Positions 51,288 to 62,271 of a stretch of 64,000 nt of DNA are shown piece by piece (the stretch's first letter is position 1; every line of letters begins with the position of its first letter). This DNA is from Trichinella spiralis (Eukaryota > Nematoda > Enoplea > Trichinellida > Trichinellidae), in assembly GCA_000181795.3 (NCBI GenBank), contig CM012954.1:13256710-13320709 (forward strand), given 5' to 3'. Made by a program: the position numbers and the translations under genes. The notes beneath the pieces were generated by a model. It worked only from the letters and a program-made list of their open reading frames with translations, did no database searches and was not told where the DNA came from.

Positions 51288-54200
51288 GTATATAATAGAT
51301 GAAGCGCAATTGTGTTTTTTTTAGCAATCACTGACTCAATTGCACAATCACAACGTAACGTGTAACGTGAAGTGTTCAGAAGAGGAAAAATTGAATTGAA
51401 ATTTTTTTTGCAAACTAGCAACTAAGCAGCACATTGCTGCATTGGACAATTATAATAAATTAATATTTTTATTTTATGTTTTGATAAATGAAAAGAGGGG
51501 TTTTGTTTTGGAAATTCTTTTATAAATTGAACAAGTAGCATCGGAGGGTGGTTATTATCTTTATTGAATTGTGAAGAATTTACGTTTGCAGTATTGTTGT
51601 TTCAAGTGATTGTTGAAAAATTGAAGATGTCAATTTTTTGAAAATTTCTTATTATTTTTTCATGTTTTCAAAAGTGAAAAATAGATATACACGCGTTCCA
51701 GCAACTGGAGAAAGGCAATTTCGCGTCAATCACGGCAGTTTTATTTTTACTTCTTCTTCTTCTTCTTTTTTGACGAGCCACATTGTGATTGACAACTTGT
51801 CTCCATTTTGTTTGTTTGTTTGTTTGTTTGTTGTGGCTGTTGTTGTCGTAAGCCAACTGAGAGTTTGTGCTTTTCAAATTTTCAAGGAATTTCCATTTCA
51901 AAAATTAATTATAACTTCTTCCCCTTCGAAGCTATTTTCAGTATTGCTATTCTTGCTTCATTCAATCGATGATGTTTCATTTTCTGTTTACGTAAATATA
52001 TGTATATATATAAATGAGAAGTTTGTGAATATGAATTATTTATTTATTTATTATCGTCAGTTGTAAGTAATAATGAAAACTTTTTGTCAACAAGAAGCAA
52101 TTTTAGCAATTACTTCAAATGACAGTGTTTAGTTGTCATGAAAAGAGGTTATTGTTGTGATTAACCTTTTACATAAGTTATTTTTATTTCTCATACTGCT
52201 GCTGCTGCTGCTGATATTATTTATCGTCTGTCATTTGTAGCAGTGGTAATAGTGGTGGTTGGGTTTTGTTTCGATTTCGATTTTAAACAAATTGATTATG
52301 CAGTGACGATTATGCAATCCCAACGAGAGATAGATGCTCAGTCTCTCTGTGGTGTGTCCGCCGCTTCGCAACAACAGCAGCAGTTGTGTAAATCCAATGT
52401 GATTTATTGAATTTCACACGTAACTTATTCAAAACTTTTGCATATATATATATATATATATGTGTATCTCAAACGATCATGCCAAAATTGCTAATCCACC
52501 CCTTTATCTTTTCTTATATTGAGATGGAACAAAAAAAATGATTAGAATTGAAACGTTTGGACGATTTTTAATTAGCTAAATTGAAATTTCTTTTTTTTGC
52601 TATCGAAATTATCATTTTACTCGAAAGTAGAAATTATTTTTTAATATTCGTCGTTTTCTTTTTTACGACACAGTTGGACTGTGAGATTTTTGTCCAGTAC
52701 GGTATAATTAAATAATTGCTAATTTCATATTCAAGCAATTTATCGTTTTCATTCTGCCGGAAAAGGGGGAGTAGCGATTTTGAAGAAGAATAGGAAACAA
52801 AAACAGTATTCCAACTAAAAAAGACGATGAAACTTATTCAATCAGGCATGCTATTATTTTGCTTGTTCAGTTGAAAATTTCCATATCAACCGAACGTACG
52901 AATCATTTATTCATTCATTCATTCATTAGCAACGGTTTGAATGGTGGAAAGCAGTTCCAAGCTGTAACAGTAGCAGAAATTTATTTTCCACTGATTTGTT
53001 GCCGTTGCATTGCTAAATGCGGTCGTGCAAATAAATAAATAAAAGTAATTAATTTACTGTATATATAAATATATTCTGTGAATGGTTGGTATATTTGTCG
53101 ATTTTTCAACACTTTTCAGACGTAGACGTATAAATTTGTGCACCAAAGCTTGATCGATTAATCAAGAAAAAATTACAAAAAAACATGAAATATAAATTTT
53201 TTTTCTGCCATGTTTCTGATTGATTTGTTATTTTTTGATTTGAAAAGAACCGACGTCGTGCCATTCACAGTTTATTGATTCAATTTTACTGCATGTCCGT
53301 GCATGCATGCGTGCAATACTGCTTTAGCTATTTCCGCGCACAGAACATGCCAACAAAGATGCAAGTCATTTCAAAAATTATTTCCCAATTGTTAGTCTAT
53401 TTTTGTTCTCTGTATTGTATTCTCTCTCATTTTTTTAAATTTTACTTTTCTCATTTCAACTGTTGCAAAAGTGTTTCCGCATTTTCACTTTGTCATCAGA
53501 AATTTAGCTTTAGTCAATATTTGTCGCGTTGAACGTCTCTCTTTTATCAATCAATCGAATCATTTGGACAATTTAAATAATAATCTTATACTTGTTTACT
53601 TAAAAGATCTGTACTATCGGTGACGTTATCGGTCTCATAAACGGAAAACGCTTTACTATGCTATGTGTATATATGTACAAACATGCACACACACAAATGA
53701 TGCTGTGCATCGATTGATTGATTGATAGAATAAATGATTGATATACACAAAAGTATTTTGTTGAAAAATAGAATCAGTCATTTTTAATTGTTTGTTTTTG
53801 ATAGGAATTTCAATTTTATAACTTTATTTTGCATTAACTGAGCACTGAACGCATCGTTTATTTTTAGGCTTTCATTTATGGCAAACGAAGAAGACAGTTA
53901 TCATCGAGCGATGATAGTCGGCAACATTTCGCACCATATCCAATACCGACGGGCGATTTTCACCAGTTGCGCAAAGTGTGCAGCGAACCAGAGTTGGATA
54001 GTCGTTTGGCCAGCTTGAGGAACAAGCTGCCCGACTCGGTTGTATTCAACGAAGCGGCTTCCACGACACCGCTAACGTCGCCCTGTTGTCGGGATTTTCC
54101 GTCATTGTTGTGGAACAGCAATGGTGTGTCGTCGTTGGCTTTTCCGGCGCCGTCGCTGCCCTGCCTACCTTCGTATGTGGCCCACGCTACCGGCGGCGAC

Positions 54201-56073
54201 GGGTACGCTTCCACTAGTGTGGAACCGTTGAACGGTTTCTTGCGCAATTCGGCGCTTTTCCTGTCCGCCCCGTCTTTGGCCGGGGCGTCGACGGCCCCGG
54301 CCGCCCTGCCCACATTGTCGGTGCCGTCGTTCATCGGGGGACCGCTTGCCGGCGGCGGGTTGCCTTTGGCGCCGGCCGAGGCGCTGGCCCAGGCGGCATC
54401 GTTGTACGGGCACGCGTTTGCCCCGTTGAGTCGCGCCTGCGCCAACCCGCCAACGGTGGGCGTTTCCCCGATGGAACAGTACCAGTACAACGTTCTGCGG
54501 CAACAGCTTCGAGATTTGGTGCTCAGGAGGAAGAGTCTGGTGCGCGAGGAGACCGACGATGAGGTGGCTCGCGAGGGAAACGGCCCGTCGCTGTTGCCTC
54601 GGTCGTTGGCTTCGCTTGGACTTTCGGACAGCGGCGATGGAAACACGCCCAAAACTACCGGCATTGCGTTTGATTTGCTCATGGCTCGTCACGATTGTAT
54701 ATGTTCAATCAAGGGGCAGCACATCGAAGAAGGGGAACGTATAAAAACAATCTGGTCTCATTTGCAGGTGCAATTTTATTTTATTTTTCCATTATTATTT
54801 TTTCTTCGCTCTCTTCAAAGTATACTAAATTGAGCAAAAATCTCAAATCCACATCTATAATCTAATTGTAACTATATCTTCTGTATCTGTTTATGTATAG
54901 TCCACGGATCTCTTTGAAAAGTGCAAAAAATTGAACGGCCGCAAAGCACCGTTGGAATATCTTCGCCTTTGCCACGACGAATGCTATACGACATTTTTCG
55001 GCGTTTCTCCGACAGCATGCTTGAAAACCGACCCAACCCGGTTGCCGTTGCGTAGCTTCATACAGCTTCCATGCGGCGGTATCGGTGTCGACGCGGACAC
55101 CTACTTCAACGACGGTTCTACACAGCTGTCGGCACGCGTGGCCGTCGGCTGCACGGTGGATCTGTGCTTGGCTGTCGCTGCTGGCACTTTGGAGAACGGT
55201 TTCGCACTGGTTCGACCACCGGGGCACCATGCTGAACCTGTTCAAGCTATGGGTTTCTGCTTTTTCAACAACATTGCCATCGCTGTACGAGTTTTGCAGC
55301 AGAAAAAGCCCCACTTGAAAAAGGTATACATTATTATTATTATTATTATTATCTTTCTCGGTCTATTCGTGCGTCGTAGATCTAAATTTGCATTTTCTTT
55401 TCTTTGTTTTTTTTCACTCCTACAGTTTGCCATCATCGATTGGGATGTGCATCACGGCAAAGGAACGCAGTTGATTTTTGAAAACGATCCCAACGTGTTG
55501 TACTTATCGTTGCATCGTTACGACAATGGAACGTTTTTCCCCGGCACAGGCAGCTTGACCGAAGTCGGCTCCGGTGCCGGTGCCGGCTTCACGGTCAATA
55601 TAGCCTGGTCCGGCGGTTCGATGGGCGATGCGGATTATTTGGCTGCCTTTGCCCACGTCGTCTTGCCAATATTGGATCAATTCGAGCCAGACTTTGTCTT
55701 GGTGGCCGCCGGTTTCGACGCAGCCGACGGCCATCACGTCACTTTGGGTGGTTATCATTTGTCACCGGCAATATTTGCCCACATGACCAGATCTCTGCTC
55801 CGCTATGCCGACAGTCGGCTGGTGTTAGTGTTGGAAGGTGGCTACGAGTTGAAAGTAGTCAACGAATGTATTGAAGAGTGCCTGCGAGTTTTGTGCGGTC
55901 AAGAGAGTAGAGCTTTGTCCGCCGAAGCGTTGGCCGCATCTCCATCCGAAAGCGCACAAACTGTATTAAGACAGTTGATCAACGAACAGCGTCCCTATTG
56001 GCCAATTTTGGATCCAAAAGCGCCACTGTCCTGCAGCTTTCGTCAACTCGAAGCGATGAAAACGAAAAAATAA
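48744..56073 (+). CDS. hda-4: Class IIa histone deacetylase (HDAC4/5/7/9-like), 784 aa
   Basis: Signal-responsive transcriptional corepressor that shuttles between nucleus and cytoplasm. Four coding exons: 48744-49127, 53868-54767, 54901-55323, 55426-56073. Exon 1 carries the N-terminal coiled coil (SVFELEQRVLALHCSYKQRQ). Exon 2 opens with the MEF2-binding/NLS region (KLKAFIYGKRRRQL) and a 14-3-3 site, LRKVCSEPEL (Ser167), matching LRKTASEPNL of HDAC4. An Ala/Pro/Ser-rich linker follows, and then the catalytic domain from about residue 400. Zinc ligands are Asp576 and His578 (DWDVHHG) and Asp667 (GFDAADGH); the active-site pair is His537-His538 (RPPGHHAE). Residue 709 is Tyr (LEGGYEL), where vertebrate class IIa enzymes have His, so real deacetylase activity is likely. 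Human HDAC4 is longer (1084 aa), mainly in the linker. The start is the first ATG of the coiled-coil frame. Confidence 0.94.
49583..49612. repeat. (TTC)n microsatellite
   Basis: About eight perfect TTC units after a T run, inside HDAC intron 1. Confidence 0.85.
50053..50073. repeat. (GGTGT)n microsatellite
   Basis: About four copies of GGTGT inside HDAC intron 1. Confidence 0.8.
50794..50825. repeat. (TA)n microsatellite
   Basis: About sixteen TA units inside HDAC intron 1. Confidence 0.9.
50914..50954. repeat. Compound (CA)n-(TA)n microsatellite
   Basis: About thirteen CA units immediately followed by seven TA units, inside HDAC intron 1. Confidence 0.9.
51216..51286. repeat. Interrupted (TA)n microsatellite
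   Basis: Two TA tracts (about 7 and 22 units) separated by GTATGTATGTAT, inside HDAC intron 1. Confidence 0.9.
55324..55425 (+). other. 102-nt HDAC intron 3 containing an (ATT)n tract
   Basis: GTATAC ... CTACAG, interrupting the catalytic domain between HLKK and FAIIDWD. It has no in-frame stop, so the mRNA could be read through it. An ATT repeat (55330-55352) would encode a run of isoleucines if retained. Confidence 0.8.
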
Positions 56074-56208
56074 CGACGATTGTTGTTTAATTTAAAAATT
56101 TATGTATTTATTAAATTGGAACCAAGCGTGCACAACTGGACATAAACACACCCAAACCGACGATGTCATTGTTGCCTTGTGTGTGTGTGTGTTGATTGAG
56201 AACCGACG

Positions 56209-56233
56209 ATTGGATTGGATTGGATTGGATTGG
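56209..56233. repeat. (GGATT)n microsatellite
   Basis: About five copies of the pentamer GGATT, shortly after a GT run. Confidence 0.85.
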
Positions 56234-56576
56234 TGGTTTGTTTGTTGGTCGATCCGATTTTTGATCATTATTTTCAACGGGAAAAGTTAACGACAGCAAC
56301 AACAGTGGTGGCTCATTTCCTTCTCTTGCAAAAATGTTCCTCGTTTCTTTCTAGTCGCACACATTCCCCTCGATGAGTTTCCTTTGCAACTACTACTCTG
56401 TCGGACTGTCGGATACTAATAACTACTGATGCTGCTACTATCACTGCAGCAACTACTTCATTTGTATTATTAATTTATTTTAATTAATTTTAAATGTATG
56501 ATAAAAATAATGCGTGCCTGAGAATTTTCCCACTTTTTTCGCACCTTCTTCTACTCACTCGATCACAACTACTCCT

Positions 56577-56613
56577 TCTCTCTCTCTATCTCTCTCTCTC
56601 TCTCTCTCCTCTC
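56577..56613. repeat. (CT)n microsatellite
   Basis: About seventeen CT units with two small interruptions. Confidence 0.85.
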
Positions 56614-58394
56614 TACATCAGCTAGGTATACTTTCTTTGGCTGTGCAATTTCCATTATCAGTTTACTTATTTTTTTAATATTTAAAAAATTTGCTTTTCC
56701 ATTATTGAACATCGGTGATCCAATCTTTTAAAACTTTTTTTATTTATTTATCTAATTACATTTATTTTTGTTGTTTTTTTATTTTACATGATCACCGTTT
56801 TTATTAACATTTTACCAAATTTCACATTAAATTCTTCGAATTTTTTTGTTTCAATATATTTCTTCTTTTTTTAAAGTAAATTTTAAATAAATGTATACAT
56901 TCTTTTTATCATAAATTTTGATTATTGTTTATTTTTGTGAGTGTTTTTTGACTTATCTTTCATTTCATTTCATTTCTTTCTCAAATTAGAAAAAACTTTG
57001 CATCAATCTTCAAATAATAATAAATCATACATAATACGGATAATTGAAAGCGGCAATGGTTTTTCACCAAACGTACGCACTCACGTACGTGCATTTTTGC
57101 TTTGTTTTATTTTTTACTTTTTAAAAAATATTTTTGATATAAGTAAAAAATTTTTTTAGCTACGGTGGCTAAGTTGACTGATACACACAAGTTTAACATG
57201 AATAATAAATAATCGCTCGCATTGAACTTTTCACAACTTGAAAACCATGTTTCATTTTCATTCACAAATTTTCCCGATTTTATTATTTAATTTCTCATTT
57301 TTATTTTGTTATTTGTCTTTCTGCCAGATATTATTATTATTATATTTATTTGATCAATGAATGTCACAGGATTATCATAATAATTATTATTATTCTGTTC
57401 ATTATTTTACTGACAGACAACGTGCTGCGACTTGTTTGTATTGGATTATAATAATAACAAATAAAGCTGAAACAATCAATATTAACAGTAAGTTTTGATA
57501 AGAAAAAGGCAAGTGCATGTGAATTGGCTAAAAAACTGAATTTGGCAGCAACAGGGAAACCAAGCACAACAAGAAAGCATGTCTACAATGAAATCGATTA
57601 ACTTATTGATTTCAGGAAGCATTGTGAATGAAATAGTAGTGATTTGTTATTTTTTCGCAATGTCTGACACCCTTTTGCAAAAGCAACCCCCAAAAGATGT
57701 GTGTCAATCTGGAAGAGCATCATTTCACACTGTGCGTTTCATGCTTGGTTTCACTGGTGGTTCAGAGTTGTTCAATTCACATTAATGCAAAGTGAATTGT
57801 TCTCGTTCGAATTTTTTTTTGTTCATGCTCCATGGCCAATGAAGCCAGCCGCCGCCGTCAAGCTATAATGCAAAGTGCAGCACTTCAAAAATACCTCCTC
57901 CCTCTCTTTCATCGCCGACTGAGATTGTTTGCACCGTTTCAAAATGTTCTAATAAAGCTAAAATGCATTGGATACACTTTTTTCCGGTTATTCTGCGTTC
58001 AGTTGAGTTATCCATCTCATTGCAGCAATGCAAATTCATTTACAAATAAAATATTCTTTCTAATTTTTATAATTTCGAGCTTCCTGTTTCATGGTTACAG
58101 TAAAATTTATAAAAAGTGCAATAATAGTAATAATAATAATTATTATTGTCTATTTTATATTATATAATAATAATAATTGCTATCTCTTTGAAACATTAAA
58201 AATATCAGCATTTAATCCTGAAATTTATATTTCTTACTGTAATTCACAACAAGATCATCATGATAGTAGTTTCTTTTATGTAATTACAGTTTAGTTTGTG
58301 TTTATTTCCATGTTCTGCATTAATAACAAGTTTTTTGTCATTTTTGTTTAAAGTAATTTTTCTTCCAATCTTCTGCTTGTTATTATACACGCTA

Positions 58395-58443
58395 ATTACT
58401 ACTACTATTACTACTACTACTACTAATAATAATAATAATAATA
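58395..58443. repeat. Compound (ACT)n-(AAT)n microsatellite
   Basis: Trinucleotide tract about 130-80 nt upstream of the beta-PIX ATG, so probably in its promoter or 5' UTR. Confidence 0.85.
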
Positions 58444-58524
58444 GACCGCCAAGACTTTGTGGAATTTTCTTTTTAATCAGCATCCACTTTATAGAATATT
58501 CCAATCTACATTAGATGTGAAACA

Positions 58525-60261
58525 ATGACTCTTGAAACCGATGTCACTCAGGTTATAGTGGTTCGTGCAAAGCATAACTTCAACGGGCGCAACAACGATG
58601 AAGTGAGCAAAATTTATTTTCATTCGTATTTTGAGAAGCTGCTTTCTAATAGCGTCTTAAATGTTTTTCAAATTTGTTTGAAACTTTCATTTCAATTTTA
58701 TGTTTTTGACATTGTCATTGAGAGAAAAGAATAAATTGACCATTTCTTTTTGTATTGTAAAAATAGTTTTGCAATCAAACCTTAACTTCATGACTGATTT
58801 TTTTTTGATTTTCAAGCTGAATTTTGTCATTTGGGCTATTTTTATTTGAGTTGATAAATTTATAAGCTGTATTAGTTAATTTTACCTTTCAGATTTTGAA
58901 TTTGATTTTAGTTATGTTTCAAGAAAGGTGACGTGATTGTTGTCACGCAAATTCTCGACGAAGGATGGTGGGAAGGCACGTTGAACGATAAAACGGGATG
59001 GTTCCCGTCTAATTATGTCACGGTCGAAAAGCAGGGTATGCATTTGTAGATTATATTTCAATTTTTGTCTCTGAATTATTTTACTCTCCACATAGTTAGA
59101 CTTCTTAATTGAGTTGAAATAAATTTCCACCCAAAATGACTGAAGAATTAATTTTTCGAAGAAGTGAAGTTGCAAAGCAAGCATGTTATATAGTTAGTTT
59201 TTTTACCTATGCAATCCGATGCGTTGTCGATTAATTAATTGAATTTAAATTTGAAATAATCTATAAATTTCTGACGTTGAAAAATAATGAAATCAACAAT
59301 TTAGCGTATATTCTTTTAGTTAAGCATCATCGTTTGATAACTAATACGTTGTTTAAAATTTTTATTGTTTGTATTTTTTTACTTTTATGAATCTTGATCA
59401 TCTTTTAGAGTCGGCACAGCAAAATCGCATTTTTGTTGATAATGCAGTCGATTCTAATCGAGCACAGGAAAGTCGACATCTTTTTCGAGATATGGTCACA
59501 ACAGCATATTTAAAGTATTTTTCTCAGACAGTCTTTCATTGATTTCATCGTTGTTTCAGGTTTTGCGAAACATGTTGGAAAACGAGGAGAAGCATCTAAA
59601 TGAATTGGTCAGCTTTCTCACAGAATACATCAATCCACTCAAAGCATCTTCAATGTGAGAGTTGTATTTTGAATAATTTTTTTCAAATTTTTATTTGTGC
59701 AGTGTATATTTGAAAATGGACGAAATTTTGTAAATTTTAGTTTGTCTAAAGAGGAATTCGTTTCATTAATTGGCAACATCCGCGAGATTATACAGTTTCA
59801 GTCAGATTTTTACAATGATTTACTTGAAGAGTCGAGGTTCGAATGCCGTATTGTTTTTACTTGATTTTTATCAAAATTTATTATTTATATTCAAGGAAAC
59901 CATACAAGGAGCAAAGAATTGGAGGAAAATTTTTGCGATCTGCCCAAACTTTGAAGCAACTACTGGCATCCTATTGCAAGAATCATCCAATGGCTGTTAA
60001 CGTTATTGACAAGCATAGGTGAAATGAATAATTTTATGAAAATAAATATTTATTTATTTTTTGTGTTATTTTTAGAGCGTCTCTGACACAGTTTATGCAG
60101 AACCGTGGTGCTAACGACTTGCTTCTTGTAAGTCGACTTAGCCAACCGTTTCGTCATTTGGATTCTTATACTGTGGCGTTGTTGGAATTGGAACGAAATC
60201 TTGAGGTATTTAAAATGGTTTGTTTTATTGTATACACACACACACACACACCCGTATATAA

Positions 60262-60300
<39 letters not shown>

Positions 60301-62271
60301 TTATTTATTTATTCATTTATTTGGTTAAATTGAAAGTTTTTCAGGACAATCATCCTGATCGTGGTGATACACAGCGTGCTGTTTCTGTATATCGTGACGT
60401 GGCGGTTGGATTTTAAAATTTTCAATTTTATGTTCTGTTATTAATTTTATATTGTATTTTTTCAAAAATAGTTATCATGCGCAGAAATTCGTAAGCAGAA
60501 AGAAATTGAATTGGACTTATTGACTTGTACCATTGCCGACTGGGAAGGGGAAGTACGTATTGCTCTGTTGTTGTTGTTGTTGTTGCTGTTGTGCTTTGTT
60601 GTTCGTAAAATTTTAATTTGTTGCTTTTATTTTATTGATGAGTATTTAGCCAATGCATATGTTGGGCGATTTTATATCGGCAGTAACAGCGTATTCGGTT
60701 TTTGGGAAAAGTTGGGAAGGTGATTGCTGCTTGGTGTTGTTCCCTCAAGTTCTGCTGGTACTCCAAGTATCACCTGAATTGAACGGCTACACTTACAAAG
60801 TAAATATTAATAATAAATAGCAGTCGATAAAAAAATGTATTTTCATATTTATAATTTTTTCTCCTTTTTCTGGGTCGAATTCCACTTGTGGACAAAGTAG
60901 CGTGCAGAGTGGTTAACCAGGCTGAACCTGGTCGTTATATGATTGAAATTCGTTCAAAAGTTGACGACAAGACTGTGCTCAGTTTTACTATGAGCAATCC
61001 GGATGACTTGAGCAAATGGCTTGATCGTTTTGAAACTCTGGTCAATGATGGCGGTGATGATGTGCTAATTTCTCCAATTGTTCCTTCTTCTTATGTTAAT
61101 GTTGAAGTAGAGGAAAAAGTTGGTCTTCTTTCCGTTGTTGCACGTTTCATGCTTTTTCCTTGCAACAGGAAGAAGTATCTCCATTGATGAAACCGAAACT
61201 CTCCAACATGCCAAGTCCTGGACATGCAGAGCTTTTCCGTAAGCCAGGTAGAAATTGTTTTTCTTCATGCATGAATCCATCTACAAATACTTATTTGAAA
61301 TTTTGAATTTTTGCTTGCTGCAACTTCACACTTTGTACACTTTTGTAAACTGATATGTTGTTCTTTTGTACAAAATGAAAAAAATTCTCATTTCAATTAT
61401 TATCTACTCTCTTTCTATTAATTAATTTGGCTAACTGAAGTTATTTTATAGTTGATCCTGGTAAATCTCTACCTCCGAAGCAGTACAGCGGATATTGCCT
61501 TCGCCCATTGCCAACGCAGTTGCGAACTGGCGCCCAAGCTGCCAAAGATACGGAAATCAAATTGCGAAAGAAAGGTTTTCTAATTTTTATGAATTACTAT
61601 GTGTTTTATTCTTTGTTTTTTCATTATTGTAATTTTTAGGTTCAGCTGCGCCTGCTGCTGCTGAAGTTGTCTATGATTCGGATGAAATTGAGCTTCTGAA
61701 AGTGGTGGAGATGTTTTGTGGCGGTGATTCACTGAAGCCAGTGGTGGAATCCAGTGCGTTTGTAATATCTTTTTAGAAAAACGATTTTTTGTATACCGTA
61801 TTTTTTTGGTTTCGCCAACAGAAAATGTAAGGAATCCTGGTATTCTTATTGCTGAAGATGAAAAGATATTTTTTGAAGAATTTGTTGGTGATGAATTGGT
61901 AGTTCATGAAAAGTATGCATGAAAACATATGAATAATATTAATTAATTAATTTATTTATTTATTAGAACACTTGTTGATACAGTTTATGCGTTGAAAGAT
62001 CAAGTTCGAATATTATCCGAGGTTAGATTTTGTTTTCTATTTATGATTGTTACAGCTGATTCATGTTGCTTCCAGTAATACTTATATATATATATATATA
62101 TTATAATTACAATAGATTGTCAATGATTTAACAAAAACAGCACAAAGCGAACAGTCGGCAAGACGTCGTACTGATGAACTGATGTGCCAATTGATGAATG
62201 AACGAACTTCAAACAGCAGTACATTGTCGAATTATACGAAAGATTGGCCCACAGGCGATGGTACAGCTTGA
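58525..62271 (+). CDS. pix-1: Beta-PIX/ARHGEF7-like Rac/Cdc42 exchange factor, 624 aa
   Basis: Cytoplasmic GEF that binds PAK through its SH3 domain and GIT through its C-terminus at adhesions. Exons: 58525-58602, 58912-59035, 59409-59494, 59560-59654, 59741-59836, 59896-60018, 60076-60205, 60345-60404, 60472-60552, 60650-60799, 60873-61106, 61169-61247, 61452-61574, 61640-61753, 61822-61912, 61967-62021, 62116-62271. SH3 domain: VVRAKHNF ... [21 protein letters not shown]. The DH domain starts [16 protein letters not shown]; the PH domain runs from [18 protein letters not shown] to [12 protein letters not shown]. The GIT-binding helix reads [11 protein letters not shown], and the C-terminal coiled coil has [15 protein letters not shown]. 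There is no N-terminal CH domain, as in common beta-PIX isoforms. It ends GDGTA rather than the human PDZ ligand DETNL. Intron 10 appears to end in TG. The donor after exon 3 (GTCACA) is weak and that junction is the least certain. Confidence 0.93.
60233..60297. repeat. (CA)n and (TA)n microsatellites in beta-PIX intron 7
   Basis: About nine CA units (60233-60251) and about seventeen TA units (60262-60297) fill much of the intron 60206-60344. Confidence 0.85.

Larger units (their letters stand above)
49128..53867 (+). other. 4.7-kb first coding intron of the HDAC gene, microsatellite-rich
   Basis: GT-AG intron (AAA|GTAAGT ... TTTTTAG|GCT) at least five times longer than any other modelled intron here. 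It holds many simple repeats: TTC (49583-49612), GGTGT (50053-50073), TA (50794-50825), CA then TA (50914-50954), TA (51216-51230 and 51243-51286), TTTG (51810-51832), CTG (52197-52213), TA (52443-52462) and ATTC (52905-52925). Open frames across the repeats are artefacts of periodicity. No exon or RNA gene identified; regulatory content is likely but unproven. Confidence 0.7.
56074..58524. other. Intergenic region, HDAC to beta-PIX
   Basis: 2.45 kb of AT-rich sequence with simple repeats: GT (56177-56192), GGATT (56209-56233), CT (56577-56613) and ACT/AAT (58395-58443). An ATG-started 111-codon frame at 57832-58167 has a basic start (MANEASRRRQAIMQS) but runs into T-rich sequence and is unsupported. 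No gene called. Confidence 0.5.

Noticed and set aside
50612-51324. Open frames across TA/CA microsatellites (poly Ile-Tyr and Thr-His peptides)
   Set aside because: Dinucleotide repeats are open in several frames by construction; inside HDAC intron 1.
53960-54692. Minus-strand open frames of 240 and 175 codons
   Set aside because: They lie antisense to HDAC exon 2 and exist because that exon is GC-rich and poor in stop codons; the plus-strand frame has clear family motifs.
54931-56073. Single 380-codon HDAC exon including 55324-55425
   Set aside because: The middle 34 residues interrupt a continuous deacetylase alignment and have standard splice ends, so two exons are the better model; retention is noted as a finding.
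57832-58167. 111-codon plus-strand frame starting MANEASRRRQ
   Set aside because: After about 50 residues it runs into T-rich low-complexity sequence and a trinucleotide repeat; no motif or splice evidence.
59830-59850. tRNA T-loop-like GGTTCGAAT
   Set aside because: It lies at a beta-PIX exon-intron junction and no cloverleaf can be drawn around it.
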